Source: Flavobacteriaceae bacterium UBA3159 (GTDB lineage Bacteria > Bacteroidota > Bacteroidia > Flavobacteriales > Flavobacteriaceae). Taken from it: a DNA stretch of 64,000 bases. The translations under genes and the position numbers were made by a program. Every line of letters starts with the position of its first letter. The stretch's first letter is position 1. Shown here piece after piece: positions 34,933-43,684 of the stretch. Under the pieces are notes generated by a model, which ran no database searches, was not told the DNA's origin, and saw nothing but the letters and a program-made list of their open reading frames with translations. The DNA lies in NCBI GenBank assembly GCA_002364535.1, contig DEYL01000063.1, forward strand, positions 29,313-93,312. The letters are read 5' to 3'.

Positions 34933-36024
34933 TCAACGATTAAAAATCTCATAATAAAAAAACACCTCTCCCTCAATCCCTTTTGATCGATGATAATTAA
35001 CCATCTCAACCAGAAGTGTGTCATTGATTCTGTATCCCCCTCCTAGAGCTGCCAGCACTCCAGCATAAACTTTTTTTCTTTCTTTAGCATTAAGCTGAGT
35101 TTCCAATTGATCAATAATAATTGAATAATCATCAAGTTGATACCTATAAAATTGTGGGACAATAAAATCAGCATAGCCTCCAGTAATCCAATCTGGCCAA
35201 GATTGTAAATATTCCTGTTTTGACCAAGGATATATACTTGGTGCCCAAGAAACCAAGGTTTTGGGATTAATGGACTTTACTTTTTGGTACACTCTTTTCC
35301 CAAATTCGCTCAATTGATTAGACCTCCAATTAATCCAATTTTCTTCTTTATGGTTTGTAGGTGGACTATTGTTAAACTCATTTTGGAAAAGGGATAAAGT
35401 ATAAGGGTCATAGCCTCCCTCTGATGGCATAGCTGGAAGTCGATCATCTCCCTGAATTCCATCTATATCGTATTTTGTAACAACTTCTTCAATTAGTTCA
35501 ATAAGGAATTTTTGAGGTCCTGGGTGTAGTGCATTCCACCACATAAAATTATTTTTTTTAAGAATTTTTCCCTCAGAATCTCTACCAAGCCAATCTGGAT
35601 ATTTTTCTATCCAAAGACTTTTGGGGTCATTATAAGCAAATGAAAAACCAAACTCAAACCAAGCATGAACTTTTATACCTTGCCGATGAGCCACTTCAAT
35701 AAGAAACTCTAGGGGATCAAAATGTGAAAATATTTGCTCTTGTTTTATACCAATGTATTTTTTCAAAACATCACTCGGATATTGAGTTAATCCTTTATTC
35801 CAAACCACAACAAAAAGATGATTGATTTGGTATTTTTTACAATTATTAACTAAATCTTTGATGTTGGCTTCAGATTTAAGAGCGTCACTACCAACATTAG
35901 TTACCCAAACTCCTTTAAAAGAACTTCTGGGGAGATATTTTTTTAAATATGTTTTTGAGGGAGAATTACAATAAGTAAAAAATATAATTATAATGAGCGC
36001 CAACGGCTTGTGAATTGAAAGCAT
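34933..36024 (-). CDS. GHL10/DUF187-type glycoside hydrolase-like lipoprotein
   Basis: A 363-residue lipoprotein (Cys19, FFTYCNSPS). The domain starts SSFKGVWVTNVGSDALKSE, the usual opening of GHL10 (DUF187) TIM-barrel proteins. It continues VAHRQGIKVHAWFEFGFSFA, DIDGIQGDDRLPAMPSEGGY (acidic residues at the barrel end) and LVSWAPSIYPWSKQEYLQSW then FIVPQFYRYQ. Relatives are thought to act on glycans or peptidoglycan, but activity is largely uncharacterised. Gene order gives no further hint. The 469-bp upstream region holds a MITE-like element and repeat copy F. Confidence 0.8.
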   Translation of the reverse strand: MLSIHKPLALIIIIFFTYCNSPSKTYLKKYLPRSSFKGVWVTNVGSDALKSEANIKDLVNNCKKYQINHLFVVVWNKGLTQYPSDVLKKYIGIKQEQIFSHFDPLEFLIEVAHRQGIKVHAWFEFGFSFAYNDPKSLWIEKYPDWLGRDSEGKILKKNNFMWWNALHPGPQKFLIELIEEVVTKYDIDGIQGDDRLPAMPSEGGYDPYTLSLFQNEFNNSPPTNHKEENWINWRSNQLSEFGKRVYQKVKSINPKTLVSWAPSIYPWSKQEYLQSWPDWITGGYADFIVPQFYRYQLDDYSIIIDQLETQLNAKERKKVYAGVLAALGGGYRINDTLLVEMVNYHRSKGIEGEVFFYYEIFNR

Positions 36025-36155
36025 TACTTAATCTAATTTAAACACCAATTTAAAAAATCATTTATAACATATATCTACTTTTATTTAATTTAAAAATTTG
36101 AGTTGTTTTGTTATATCTGTATATACAGCTAATTGATCTAAGGAAAACCGATTTA

Positions 36156-36325
36156 GAGAACACACCCTATCGTCAGGTAGTCAGATAATTAGGAATTTTT
36201 TTAGGTTTTAAAAAAGATGGATGTTATACGAATTCAAAAAAACTTCCAACCTTTGTGGCGGGTTTAAACTCAGTGAATTTTTACCAAAATCTGGTTAAAT
36301 ATAGACTATAAAATAGGGTGTTCTC
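36156..36325. mobile_element. MITE-like element bounded by inverted repeats
   Basis: GAGAACACACCCTAT (36156-36170) and ATAGGGTGTTCTC (36313-36325) are inverted repeats that match except for a 2-nt CA insertion in the left one. Matching extends outward by a few A/T bases. They enclose about 140 bp with no open frame. This layout fits a miniature inverted-repeat element or a deleted insertion sequence. A target-site duplication is not obvious. Confidence 0.45.
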
Positions 36326-36413
36326 AAATAGTTGTCAGGAGCAGCTATCAACCAAGCTTCAAAAAGACTATGGAACATTCCTCAATAAATGAAAACTTGA
36401 CTTATTTTATAAG

Positions 36414-36450
36414 GTTAGAAGTGTTTGAACTTAATGAAGAGAATATGCTT
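36414..36450 (-). repeat. dispersed intergenic element, copy F (reversed)
   Basis: Read on the minus strand: AGCATATTCTCTTCATTAAG then TTCAAACACTTCTAACC, close to consensus. It lies 43 bp downstream of the minus-strand gene 36494-37216, so it has the same orientation as that gene. Confidence 0.55.
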
Positions 36451-36493
36451 ATGATATAAAATAAAAACTCACAACATGGGATGGTCTTATTCA

Positions 36494-37216
36494 CTAATCT
36501 ATTCTTATTCTAAAATGACTTAATACTACCTCAAAGTTATCACCCCACATTTTGGAAATTCCCTCTCTTTCTTCTTTACTCATTTCACTTTGAAATTTTT
36601 CCCCAATATTACAATTCTTCTTGTCAAATATATCATCTTCATCAAATTCACCCATAGAAGACAAGTGTCTTACTATAAAAAAATCAGGCTCTCCCTCAAG
36701 TTTTGCGATTGGAGTTAGTATAAAATATGGATTACAACCATTTGCAATATCAGACATCTCTTTTAGCCTATTTAATATATGAAAAGTTGTTTTTTGGTTT
36801 TTGTGTCTGAAGCCTCTTACAAAGGCAATTTTTCCTGTCCCAGACTTACTATCTGATAAGGAGCTATATTCAGGATGATTTCTATAAAGATTAGAGTCGG
36901 TTATTTCGGATTTGGATAAAACATTATTTTTCCAGTCTTCTTTACGCTTTTTGTTGTTCTCATCTAAAAAACTCATTTTCATTGGACCTTTTATCCAAAC
37001 GTAATCTCCAGCTCTATGTCCGTGGGTAACCATCCCAAAATACGAGTAAACGTCAGAATTATAAAAAGATTTTATATGTGTCTTAACTGCTTTCTCAAAT
37101 GCTAAATCCTTTCCATATTTAACTTTTAAATAGCTTACTTCGAAAACATTTTTTTTATCAGTTTGACTAAAGGAAATTAATGGAATAAATAATAAAAGAA
37201 GAAGAGTTTTTTTCAT
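36494..37216 (-). CDS. secreted protein of unknown function
   Basis: A 240-residue protein with a signal peptide (LLFIPLISFSQ, cleavage after SFSQ). The mature part has two similar alpha-beta halves: VFEVSYLKVKYGKDLAFEKA at about 24 and TFHILNRLKEMSDIANGCNP at about 143. This could be a pair of ferredoxin-like domains as in NIPSNAP or dimeric alpha-beta barrel proteins, but no family is certain. It is a single gene followed by repeat copy F in the same orientation and preceded by copy G. Confidence 0.6.
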   Translation of the reverse strand: MKKTLLLLLFIPLISFSQTDKKNVFEVSYLKVKYGKDLAFEKAVKTHIKSFYNSDVYSYFGMVTHGHRAGDYVWIKGPMKMSFLDENNKKRKEDWKNNVLSKSEITDSNLYRNHPEYSSLSDSKSGTGKIAFVRGFRHKNQKTTFHILNRLKEMSDIANGCNPYFILTPIAKLEGEPDFFIVRHLSSMGEFDEDDIFDKKNCNIGEKFQSEMSKEEREGISKMWGDNFEVVLSHFRIRID

Positions 37217-37277
37217 TTTAAATAATATACGTTTAATAACATTAAATATAAATTATTTACTTGTAATACACAAGTAT

Positions 37278-37314
37278 TTAGAACTTCCTTAGCTAACAGA
37301 GGGAGATATGCTTG
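37278..37314 (-). repeat. dispersed intergenic element, copy G (reversed)
   Basis: Read on the minus strand: AAGCATATCTCCCTCTGTTAG then CTAAGGAAGTTCTAAATACTTG. It starts 16 bp downstream of the minus-strand gene 37330-37692, again on the same strand as the gene it follows. A perfect ACTTGT/ACAAGT inverted repeat follows (37259-37275). Confidence 0.5.
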
Positions 37315-37329
37315 TGATTAATTCTTAGC

Positions 37330-37692
37330 TTATTTTTTTCTAAAAAGGTATTGATATATTTTTGTAAAGCCATCATCATCTCCAATTGAGGATGAAATAA
37401 TTTGCCACCCTTTAATTTCCATTTGCTTAATAAATTCTGGTACAGTCATTCGATAATTACAAATAGGTACTTTCTTGGAACATTTTTCTCCTTGAATTGG
37501 CGCAGATGATGTGGTATATACAAAAGATGCCTGGAAAAACGTTGGCTTTTTATTTATATCAGATAAAATCAGTTCGGCATAATCTGCTACTTTAGTATAT
37601 AATCCTTCACTAACTATTGGCTTGTTAGGTTGGCAGTAAGAATAGGTTGTAAGCGAAACAAAGCCTATAAATAAAAGCATTAGCTTTTTCAT
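37330..37692 (-). CDS. small secreted protein of unknown function
   Basis: A 120-residue protein with a signal peptide (MLLFIGFVSLTTYSYC, cleavage around TYSYCQ). The mature part of about 100 residues includes a Cys pair in EKCSKKVPICNYRM and a C-terminal strand-rich segment (WQIISSSIGDDDGFTKIYQY). The CxQ after the hydrophobic stretch could make it a lipoprotein instead. The family is not recognised. It is a single gene followed by repeat copy G. Confidence 0.55.
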   Translation of the reverse strand: MKKLMLLFIGFVSLTTYSYCQPNKPIVSEGLYTKVADYAELILSDINKKPTFFQASFVYTTSSAPIQGEKCSKKVPICNYRMTVPEFIKQMEIKGWQIISSSIGDDDGFTKIYQYLFRKK

Positions 37693-38275
37693 GGTGATTG
37701 AATTACTTCACAATATACCAATTTCAAGAATTACTAAATTCTAACTAGGGCTAAGCATCACCATACCCTATAAATTTAAAAGTGCCAGGTTTTTTATATA
37801 AATAAAAACCCCTAATTACTATTTACTAAGAACCAAAAATTGATTCAAAGCTTTTTGCTTTTATTACCATTCTTATCTCTAACCTCCGAAATGATTGGTT
37901 GATAGGATGTAACCCTTTTTCATATTAATTAAAATTCTTTTTATTCGATAAATATGGTAATGTCAAAAAACTCTAGATCGATAGAGCTATTATCATTTTG
38001 AACTACCTTTTTTATATAGCCAACAAAATGAAGTTCATTATTTTCAATGTAAGGAATTAGTTTTCTGTCTTTTACTTTTGAAAACTTTTTAAATTGAAGG
38101 ATTGACTTTCTCCTCTAGGAATAGACAAAGAGTTCCATTTATCTCCAAAAATGATTTTACCAATCATTGCTATCTGTCATATTATATGTGTTTTTGAGAA
38201 TAAAACTAGGGGTGGGTAACTGGGACACCTATCTTGTTTAGTAAATATTAAAGATAAATGTATCTAACCAAGCAG
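37693..38275. other. intergenic region with one coding remnant
   Basis: 583 bp without an intact gene. A frameshifted remnant at 37941-38167 is listed separately. The rest is AT-rich, and no promoter or terminator could be supported. Confidence 0.45.
37941..38167 (-). pseudogene. short frameshifted coding remnant, unknown family
   Basis: The minus strand reads MIGKIIFGDKWNSLSIPRGE, then after a frame change near 38100 continues KKFSKVKDRKLIPYIENNEL and VVQNDNSSIDLEFFDITIFI before a stop at 37941. The two pieces have coding-like composition and join sensibly, so they probably come from one lost gene. No family was recognised. Confidence 0.45.
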
Positions 38276-41200
38276 TTATTCCAAGGTTTGTTTTAGCTTT
38301 TTCAGTAAATTTTTAACCTTCGTAGCTAAGTCCATTTGATTTTTATACCATGTCAAAACATTCCCATTTTCATCTATAGTTACAATAAGCTCTTTACCTT
38401 CAGCATCTCTTGTCAGACTCATATCCCAAACCCATTTTTCGTGACCAATTAGAGAAACAAAATCCCGTACCACTTGATCAAAATTAGATTTTTCAATTTT
38501 ATACTTTAGAATTTGATTATCAAAACTTGAAGAATAAAGTGTGTTGGTTGGTTCATCAAAGTAAAGTTTAGTGATTCCAGATCTATGAAGCACCAGTGTG
38601 CCCAAGTGTTCTAAGGGGTTATTTCCATCAGCCGAAAAGGAGTGGAGAAAAGTAAAAATTTTTCCCGATTGAGTCCCGATGAATAAAAATTGATCTGAAA
38701 AAGAAAATGTTAAAATTTGTTCGTTTTCTAGTAGATCTGATTCCATGGGGAGTGCAACCATGCTTTGTTCATTATAAAGGAAAATTTCTTTATTGGAGGC
38801 TATAAACAATTGATTATTTAAAGATTCGACTCCGACGATTTTAAAGCTTACTTTTCTAGCATTATAACTTTGATCGATAAGGTTCATAAAAATCAGTTGA
38901 TTTTCTGAAAAGATGATCAATTCTCCCACAGTCAAATCAACTTTAATATCAACGATTGGTTGATTCGCTGCCCACAAATTGCTCTCACTATCTTTTATAA
39001 AAGGTTTAGATAAATCAACCCTGTAGAGATTCCCCTCGAAGGTTCCCACTAAAATATTACTGGGGTCTTCAAACTTTATTTTTCTAATTCTCTCATCTAT
39101 TTGAATTTCAAGTTTGCTTGAGTTGTGGACATTCACAATATATAGGATGCCATTGTCCCCACCAAAAGCTAAAACCGAATCATTATAGGCATCAATGGTT
39201 CTAATGGCAGCATTGGGAATAAGTTTATACAACATCATGGAGGTTTCATTATAATTATTTTTTCCCTCCAATACTCTGAGTGCAGTTTGCAGAATTACAT
39301 AGGTTCCCTCTGTTTCCTCTGATTTTCCATAAATTCCTTCTTGTATTTGTTGATGTTCCTCAAGTTTTCTTAATGCTTCCTCGATGGATAAATTAACTTG
39401 CTTCTTATACCCTTGATCGGTATTATTGGAATACTCAATTAATCGCTCCATTTTACGAACCAAAGGGTAAAATTCAGATTCTATTTCAGCTATTTTCCTT
39501 CTATTTTCAGATTCCTCACGAGCGAATTCAGCATTTTTTCTCTCGCTTTGAGCCCTTTCTCTTTCAATCTCTGCAACCTCTTTTTGTTTATTAGCAATTT
39601 CGGTTTGTTCGTTGGCTTTTTTATTGGCAATCAGAGCCCGTGCTCTTTCTACTTCGGCCCTTTTCTTAGCCTCCAAAGCAAGAATTTTTTCACTTTCTGC
39701 ATTTTCACTTGCCGCCTCAGCTTCAATCCTTAAAATTTCTGCTTTTTCTCTCGCTGAACTCGCTTTTTTTCGCTCTTCATTGGCTAGTTTAGCATTGATG
39801 TCTGCTTTTTCTTTTGATTCCAAAGCTCTTTTTTCGGCAAAAGTAGAATTAATGAAAAGACTAAAAGCAATTATTACAAGTAGTGACATCACACTTACCA
39901 CTAATCGGGTAATTTTTTTCTTTCGTTTGAGTCTTCTTTCCTCTCGTTCTCTATTTTGATTGTGATGAGAAATACTTTTATTAATATAGTTAATAGTATT
40001 TTGATAATTGAAACTATATTTTCTTGCCCAATCCGAATTGTGATATTTATTTTTAATCCATTCTTGGGCCAATTCCAGTTCTGGTGTAAATAAAAGACTC
40101 GCTTTCGCTGAATTAAAATTTTCGGTCAACTCAGCAAAATATTTATAGGATTTAAAACTTTCCTCCTCTTCATTCATCCATTTTCTTTCTTGTTTCCAAT
40201 TTCTTTGTAGGAAATATCTATTGGATAAAATATCATCTGGATCAAGACTTTTGGTCTGATTTTTGTTGACTCCTGTTATGGTCTGGGGAACTATTTCATA
40301 TGATTCTTCAAGGGTTTCCTTGAATCGAAATATAATATCTGAAATAACCTCCCTAGTCAATCCACTTACTGAAGAAACTTTTTCAACCGTTTCGTATTTT
40401 CCATCATTGGCAATTTCAAAACCGTAGAGTGACTTGTTGATTTTTTCAAAATTGACTTTTTGATCGGGAGTTAGATTTTGATAGGTTTCTTCAAATGATT
40501 TTTGAATACAATGATTTAAGCCTCCCAAAGCTTCTATATCATCGATTTTAACTTGTTGATCTTTATCTATGTTATCAGAAGTTTTCTTGAGAATGAGTTG
40601 TTTAATCAAGAATTGAAAGTTTGGGAGTAAAGTAGCATCTGTTACTAAAGGTTCAACGATCGATTCAAATGCATCATTGGTAAATCCAAGTCCTTTATTA
40701 AGAAAAGTGTTTTGAATGATCTCACTGATACCAGATGGGGTGAGATTGGGAATAGCATACTGCGATTTACTGATGATTTCCTGTAATTTCGAATAATTTG
40801 AAAGGTTAGAAAAGTGCTCCGATTGTATAACCAAAGCAAAATAAATAGCCGTGTCTTTGATTTTGGTGGTACGAGCAACTAAATTGAAAAGTAAGTCATC
40901 CAGTTCACTTTCTTTGGAGTCAAATAATCGATTAAAAGTGAATAAATCTTCTAATTGATCAATGACAACCAAAAGGTTTTTCTTGTTGTTAATTTCTGAT
41001 TTATTGTAGATTTCTACTAATCCCAAACTTCCTAAATCTTTGAAGTTTTGAAGATAAAGCCCGAAATCTTCTGTGTTGGCTTTTCCTTCGAGGGTTAGGC
41101 TACCCTCTGAGGTTAAGGAATAGGCAAAGTTTTCGAAGAGTGAGATTCCTGGACGAAACTTACAAATGGCCCACTGCTTACCAGCCTGTGCCAAAAATCC

Positions 41201-41407
41201 TTTTTCCAAACGGGGAATAAGCCCTGCGTTGATCAAAGAAGTTTTCCCAGAGCCTGAAGAACCTATCAGTGTGACCAGTTTGTCTTTTTGAAGGATTTGA
41301 AGTAAACGCTCAACTTCCCTATCTCGACCATAAAAACTGTCGTTTTCTTCTTTTTGGTAAGGCCTTAAGCCAATCAATTTTTCACTTTCCATATTTATAG
41401 CTTCCAT
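38276..41407 (-). CDS. nSTAND-type NTPase with transmembrane helix, coiled coil and beta-propeller
   Basis: A 1043-residue protein. An N-terminal nSTAND NTPase (about 10-420) has FYGRDREVERLL, Walker A GSSGSGKTS (49-57) and Walker B VVIDQLEDLF (147-156). A single membrane helix lies at about 500-522 (LVVSVMSLLVIIAFSLF). A long Ala/Glu/Lys-rich coiled coil follows (about 525-665), then a C-terminal domain (about 700-1020) with WD40-like blades (ILYIVNVHNSSKLEIQIDER, ITKLYFDEPTNTLYSSSF, WVWDMSLTRDAEGKELIV). STAND proteins are signal-gated oligomerising switches. It is divergent from the contractile injection operon across 73 bp, so I infer a link to control or triggering of that system. An alternative start is M6 at 41392. 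Confidence 0.8.
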   Translation of the reverse strand: MEAINMESEKLIGLRPYQKEENDSFYGRDREVERLLQILQKDKLVTLIGSSGSGKTSLINAGLIPRLEKGFLAQAGKQWAICKFRPGISLFENFAYSLTSEGSLTLEGKANTEDFGLYLQNFKDLGSLGLVEIYNKSEINNKKNLLVVIDQLEDLFTFNRLFDSKESELDDLLFNLVARTTKIKDTAIYFALVIQSEHFSNLSNYSKLQEIISKSQYAIPNLTPSGISEIIQNTFLNKGLGFTNDAFESIVEPLVTDATLLPNFQFLIKQLILKKTSDNIDKDQQVKIDDIEALGGLNHCIQKSFEETYQNLTPDQKVNFEKINKSLYGFEIANDGKYETVEKVSSVSGLTREVISDIIFRFKETLEESYEIVPQTITGVNKNQTKSLDPDDILSNRYFLQRNWKQERKWMNEEEESFKSYKYFAELTENFNSAKASLLFTPELELAQEWIKNKYHNSDWARKYSFNYQNTINYINKSISHHNQNREREERRLKRKKKITRLVVSVMSLLVIIAFSLFINSTFAEKRALESKEKADINAKLANEERKKASSAREKAEILRIEAEAASENAESEKILALEAKKRAEVERARALIANKKANEQTEIANKQKEVAEIERERAQSERKNAEFAREESENRRKIAEIESEFYPLVRKMERLIEYSNNTDQGYKKQVNLSIEEALRKLEEHQQIQEGIYGKSEETEGTYVILQTALRVLEGKNNYNETSMMLYKLIPNAAIRTIDAYNDSVLAFGGDNGILYIVNVHNSSKLEIQIDERIRKIKFEDPSNILVGTFEGNLYRVDLSKPFIKDSESNLWAANQPIVDIKVDLTVGELIIFSENQLIFMNLIDQSYNARKVSFKIVGVESLNNQLFIASNKEIFLYNEQSMVALPMESDLLENEQILTFSFSDQFLFIGTQSGKIFTFLHSFSADGNNPLEHLGTLVLHRSGITKLYFDEPTNTLYSSSFDNQILKYKIEKSNFDQVVRDFVSLIGHEKWVWDMSLTRDAEGKELIVTIDENGNVLTWYKNQMDLATKVKNLLKKLKQTLE

Positions 41408-41455
41408 AAAATTATCAAATTAAACGAGGATTAAAAATTATTGAAAACCAAATGT

Positions 41456-41463
41456 TATATTTG
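41456..41463 (+). promoter_or_regulatory. -7-like box for the injection-system operon
   Basis: TATATTTG at 41456-41463 fits the Bacteroidota TAnnTTTG element, 17 bp before the first ATG at 41481. A TTG at 41441 is too close (12 bp) for a standard -33, and no better one is seen, so a regulated or weak promoter is possible. Confidence 0.35.
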
Positions 41464-41480
41464 AGAGCAATAAACCTAAA

Positions 41481-42572
41481 ATGTTCCGTTTTTATTACAC
41501 CTTCGACTTAAATTCAGAAATTGAAAAAGAACTTCTGAGGGCTTCTCATTTAGCTCAAATTTTAATTGATGAGTTTGATCTTTTTTTGCTTTCAAAAACA
41601 TTATTTAAAGCTCTCGACAGGGGGGTTCATATTGAAATTGTGATCGTATCCAACAACAACAATAAATCAATGAAATTGGTTAATCTCTGCAAACGGTTAA
41701 TTGATCAAGAAGCATCTATTTATTGGAAAGTAGATGAAAATCTGTTTACAAAAGAAGATTACTTTGCCATTTTCGATAAACAATATTTAATAAGCAGTCA
41801 GCAAAAGGAAGAATATGAAATTCCTGAAAATCTTTTACGCTTAAAAAATGATTTTTTCAATGGATTGGCTCAAAATTCTCAAAAGTTCAATCTTTTATCT
41901 GGAGATATAGAAACTGAATTTAACGTTGATAAAACCATAGTTTTTTCCAGCGACGAAATCACACTGAATTGGAAAACCAAAAATGCCCATCAAAGAATCA
42001 TTCATCCCCAAGGCTTTGAAGTTGAGCCTGAGGGCAATAAAACCTTTTCCATTACAGAAGACACCAAATTCACATTAGAAGCAAAAAACAATGATTTAAC
42101 CATCAGAAAAAGTCTATTTGTTAGGGTCATAAATGAAAATGATTTACGAATGAATGTAGAAGCATTTGATCCAATCATCAAAAACTATGTTCATATTAAG
42201 ACCGCTTCAAACAATGAAGATCTCTATGCAGCCTATTTAGACCAAAAAATAAAAATCTCATGGAATATAGCGTCGGTTGGGAAATTATCAGAGTCACAAC
42301 TTGGAAAACTTAAGTTAGTCGATCATCACGAATTTGTCTTGACAGAAAACTGCTCTTTCTTATTTACCTTCAAATCAGTTAATATAACACAAACAAAAAA
42401 AATTTCTTTTCATTGTTTTCGAGACAAAAACATTTTCAAAAATGAATCTGAAAGCAAAATTGAAGTCATAGAAAATCAACTTAATTTGCCCTATCGAATC
42501 GATAAATCATTTAATTCCTTGATTCATATAGGTGTAAAATTATTTAATATATTTAGTAAAAAAATAAATTGA
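41481..42572 (+). CDS. PLD-like (degenerate) plus Ig-like domain protein, start of CIS-linked operon
   Basis: A 363-residue protein, no signal peptide. Residues about 5-110 resemble a phospholipase-D fold half: HLAQILIDEFDLFLLSKTLF, LDRGVHIEIVIVSNNNNKSM and YFAIFDKQYLISSQ. The last of these sits where HxK would be but lacks the His, so it is probably catalytically dead or a misassignment. Residues about 145-225 (KTIVFSSDEITLNWKTKN, FTLEAKNNDL) and 235-320 look like two Ig-like beta-sandwiches, as in CIS- or phage-associated binding domains. It is coupled to DUF4407 by a TTGA overlap (42569-42572). Function is unknown. Confidence 0.55.
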   Translation: MFRFYYTFDLNSEIEKELLRASHLAQILIDEFDLFLLSKTLFKALDRGVHIEIVIVSNNNNKSMKLVNLCKRLIDQEASIYWKVDENLFTKEDYFAIFDKQYLISSQQKEEYEIPENLLRLKNDFFNGLAQNSQKFNLLSGDIETEFNVDKTIVFSSDEITLNWKTKNAHQRIIHPQGFEVEPEGNKTFSITEDTKFTLEAKNNDLTIRKSLFVRVINENDLRMNVEAFDPIIKNYVHIKTASNNEDLYAAYLDQKIKISWNIASVGKLSESQLGKLKLVDHHEFVLTENCSFLFTFKSVNITQTKKISFHCFRDKNIFKNESESKIEVIENQLNLPYRIDKSFNSLIHIGVKLFNIFSKKIN

Positions 42573-43681
42573 ATTCTAACAAACATAAAATCAGAGCTTT
42601 TAGTGGTTTCTTTATATTTTGTGCGGGAGCAAGTCGAGAACTTCTTGAGAAATGTCCTCGTTTTGAAACCACCAAATATGTTTGTATTGGACTGACTGTT
42701 TTTTTTACTGCCATCCTGGCTACTATTTCTTCTTTTTTTGCCTTTTCGTTGGTTTTTGATCAAATGCCCCTGGTGATCATCTTTTCTTTATTTTGGGGAG
42801 CTATCATATTTAATCTGGATCGCTATATTGTTTCATCAATGCGGCACAGTGAAAAAAAATGGCAAGAAGTTGTCAAAGTAATTCCTCGTTTGGTAATTGC
42901 CACCTTAATTGCGGTAATTGTATCCAAGCCATTGGAAATTCAAATTTTTAAAAGTGAGATTCAATCCTATTTGATGGTCCAAAACGCACAAAAAGTTGCC
43001 AATGTTGATTTAAAATACACCTCCAGATTCTACGAGTTAACTGAGAAAAAAACCAAAATTGACTCTCAATACATTGCAATGTTAATGCTAAGAGAAAAAT
43101 ATTATGAAGACTTTAAATGTGAATGCGATGGAACCTGTGGCACCAGAAAAGTGGGGAGGGGAATTGAATGTTTAAGTAAGAAAAACAAATATGAGCAATT
43201 TTTAAAAGAGCTTTCCTTAGAAAAAATTAGACGTGATTCAACTTTGATCTATTTGGTAGAACAAGAAAAATCATTGAAGTCAAAAATAGAACAAGAAGCC
43301 GAGGTAATCGAAGCTTCGATTTCCTTTGGTCTGATTGACCAGATAAGGGCTCTAAATAAAATTGATAAACTGTCATCAATGTTTATCATTTTCATTTTTG
43401 TGATGATTGAAACAGCACCCATATTAACAAAGTTATTGTCATCAATTGGTCCCTATGACAATTTAGTAATGGAATATGAAAGGGCTTTTGAAACCAATTA
43501 CCTCAAGGCGTTGGATAATTTTAATTTGGAGCGTCAAAAAAACCGAAAACTCAATGAAATTTCCTCTCAATTGGAATTAAAAAGTAAAGAAAGTGAAATT
43601 CAAAATACCATAAAACAAGAAGCTTATGATCGTTATGAGAAAATCAGATCTGAACTTGAAAGGAAAACATTTGAGAATTAA
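42569..43681 (+). CDS. DUF4407 membrane protein with a cysteine cluster
   Basis: A 370-residue membrane protein. FIFCAGASRELLEKCPRFET near residue 15 and the Asp-Arg after the second helix (NLDRYIVSSM) are DUF4407 features. Helices are at about 38-62, 66-84, 104-121 and 268-289. The region between helices 3 and 4 is long and includes C184-E-C186-D-G-T-C190 and C201, a possible metal site or disulfide set. The C-terminal 75 residues are a charged coiled coil. It starts at TTG, overlapping the previous stop, and ends 3 bp before the lipoprotein gene. DUF4407 function is unknown. I infer a membrane platform for the injection system. Confidence 0.75.
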   Translation: MNSNKHKIRAFSGFFIFCAGASRELLEKCPRFETTKYVCIGLTVFFTAILATISSFFAFSLVFDQMPLVIIFSLFWGAIIFNLDRYIVSSMRHSEKKWQEVVKVIPRLVIATLIAVIVSKPLEIQIFKSEIQSYLMVQNAQKVANVDLKYTSRFYELTEKKTKIDSQYIAMLMLREKYYEDFKCECDGTCGTRKVGRGIECLSKKNKYEQFLKELSLEKIRRDSTLIYLVEQEKSLKSKIEQEAEVIEASISFGLIDQIRALNKIDKLSSMFIIFIFVMIETAPILTKLLSSIGPYDNLVMEYERAFETNYLKALDNFNLERQKNRKLNEISSQLELKSKESEIQNTIKQEAYDRYEKIRSELERKTFEN

Positions 43682-43684
43682 AGG

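Larger units (their letters stand above)
36025..36493. other. intergenic region with MITE-like element and repeat
   Basis: 469 bp without a gene. It contains the inverted-repeat-bounded element at 36156-36325 and the reversed repeat copy F at 36414-36450, both listed separately. The remainder is AT-rich with nothing more I can support. Confidence 0.5.

Noticed and set aside
41481..42572. Active phospholipase D
   Set aside because: The HxK motif is incomplete, since the His is missing, and the second half is Ig-like, so an active enzyme is not supported.
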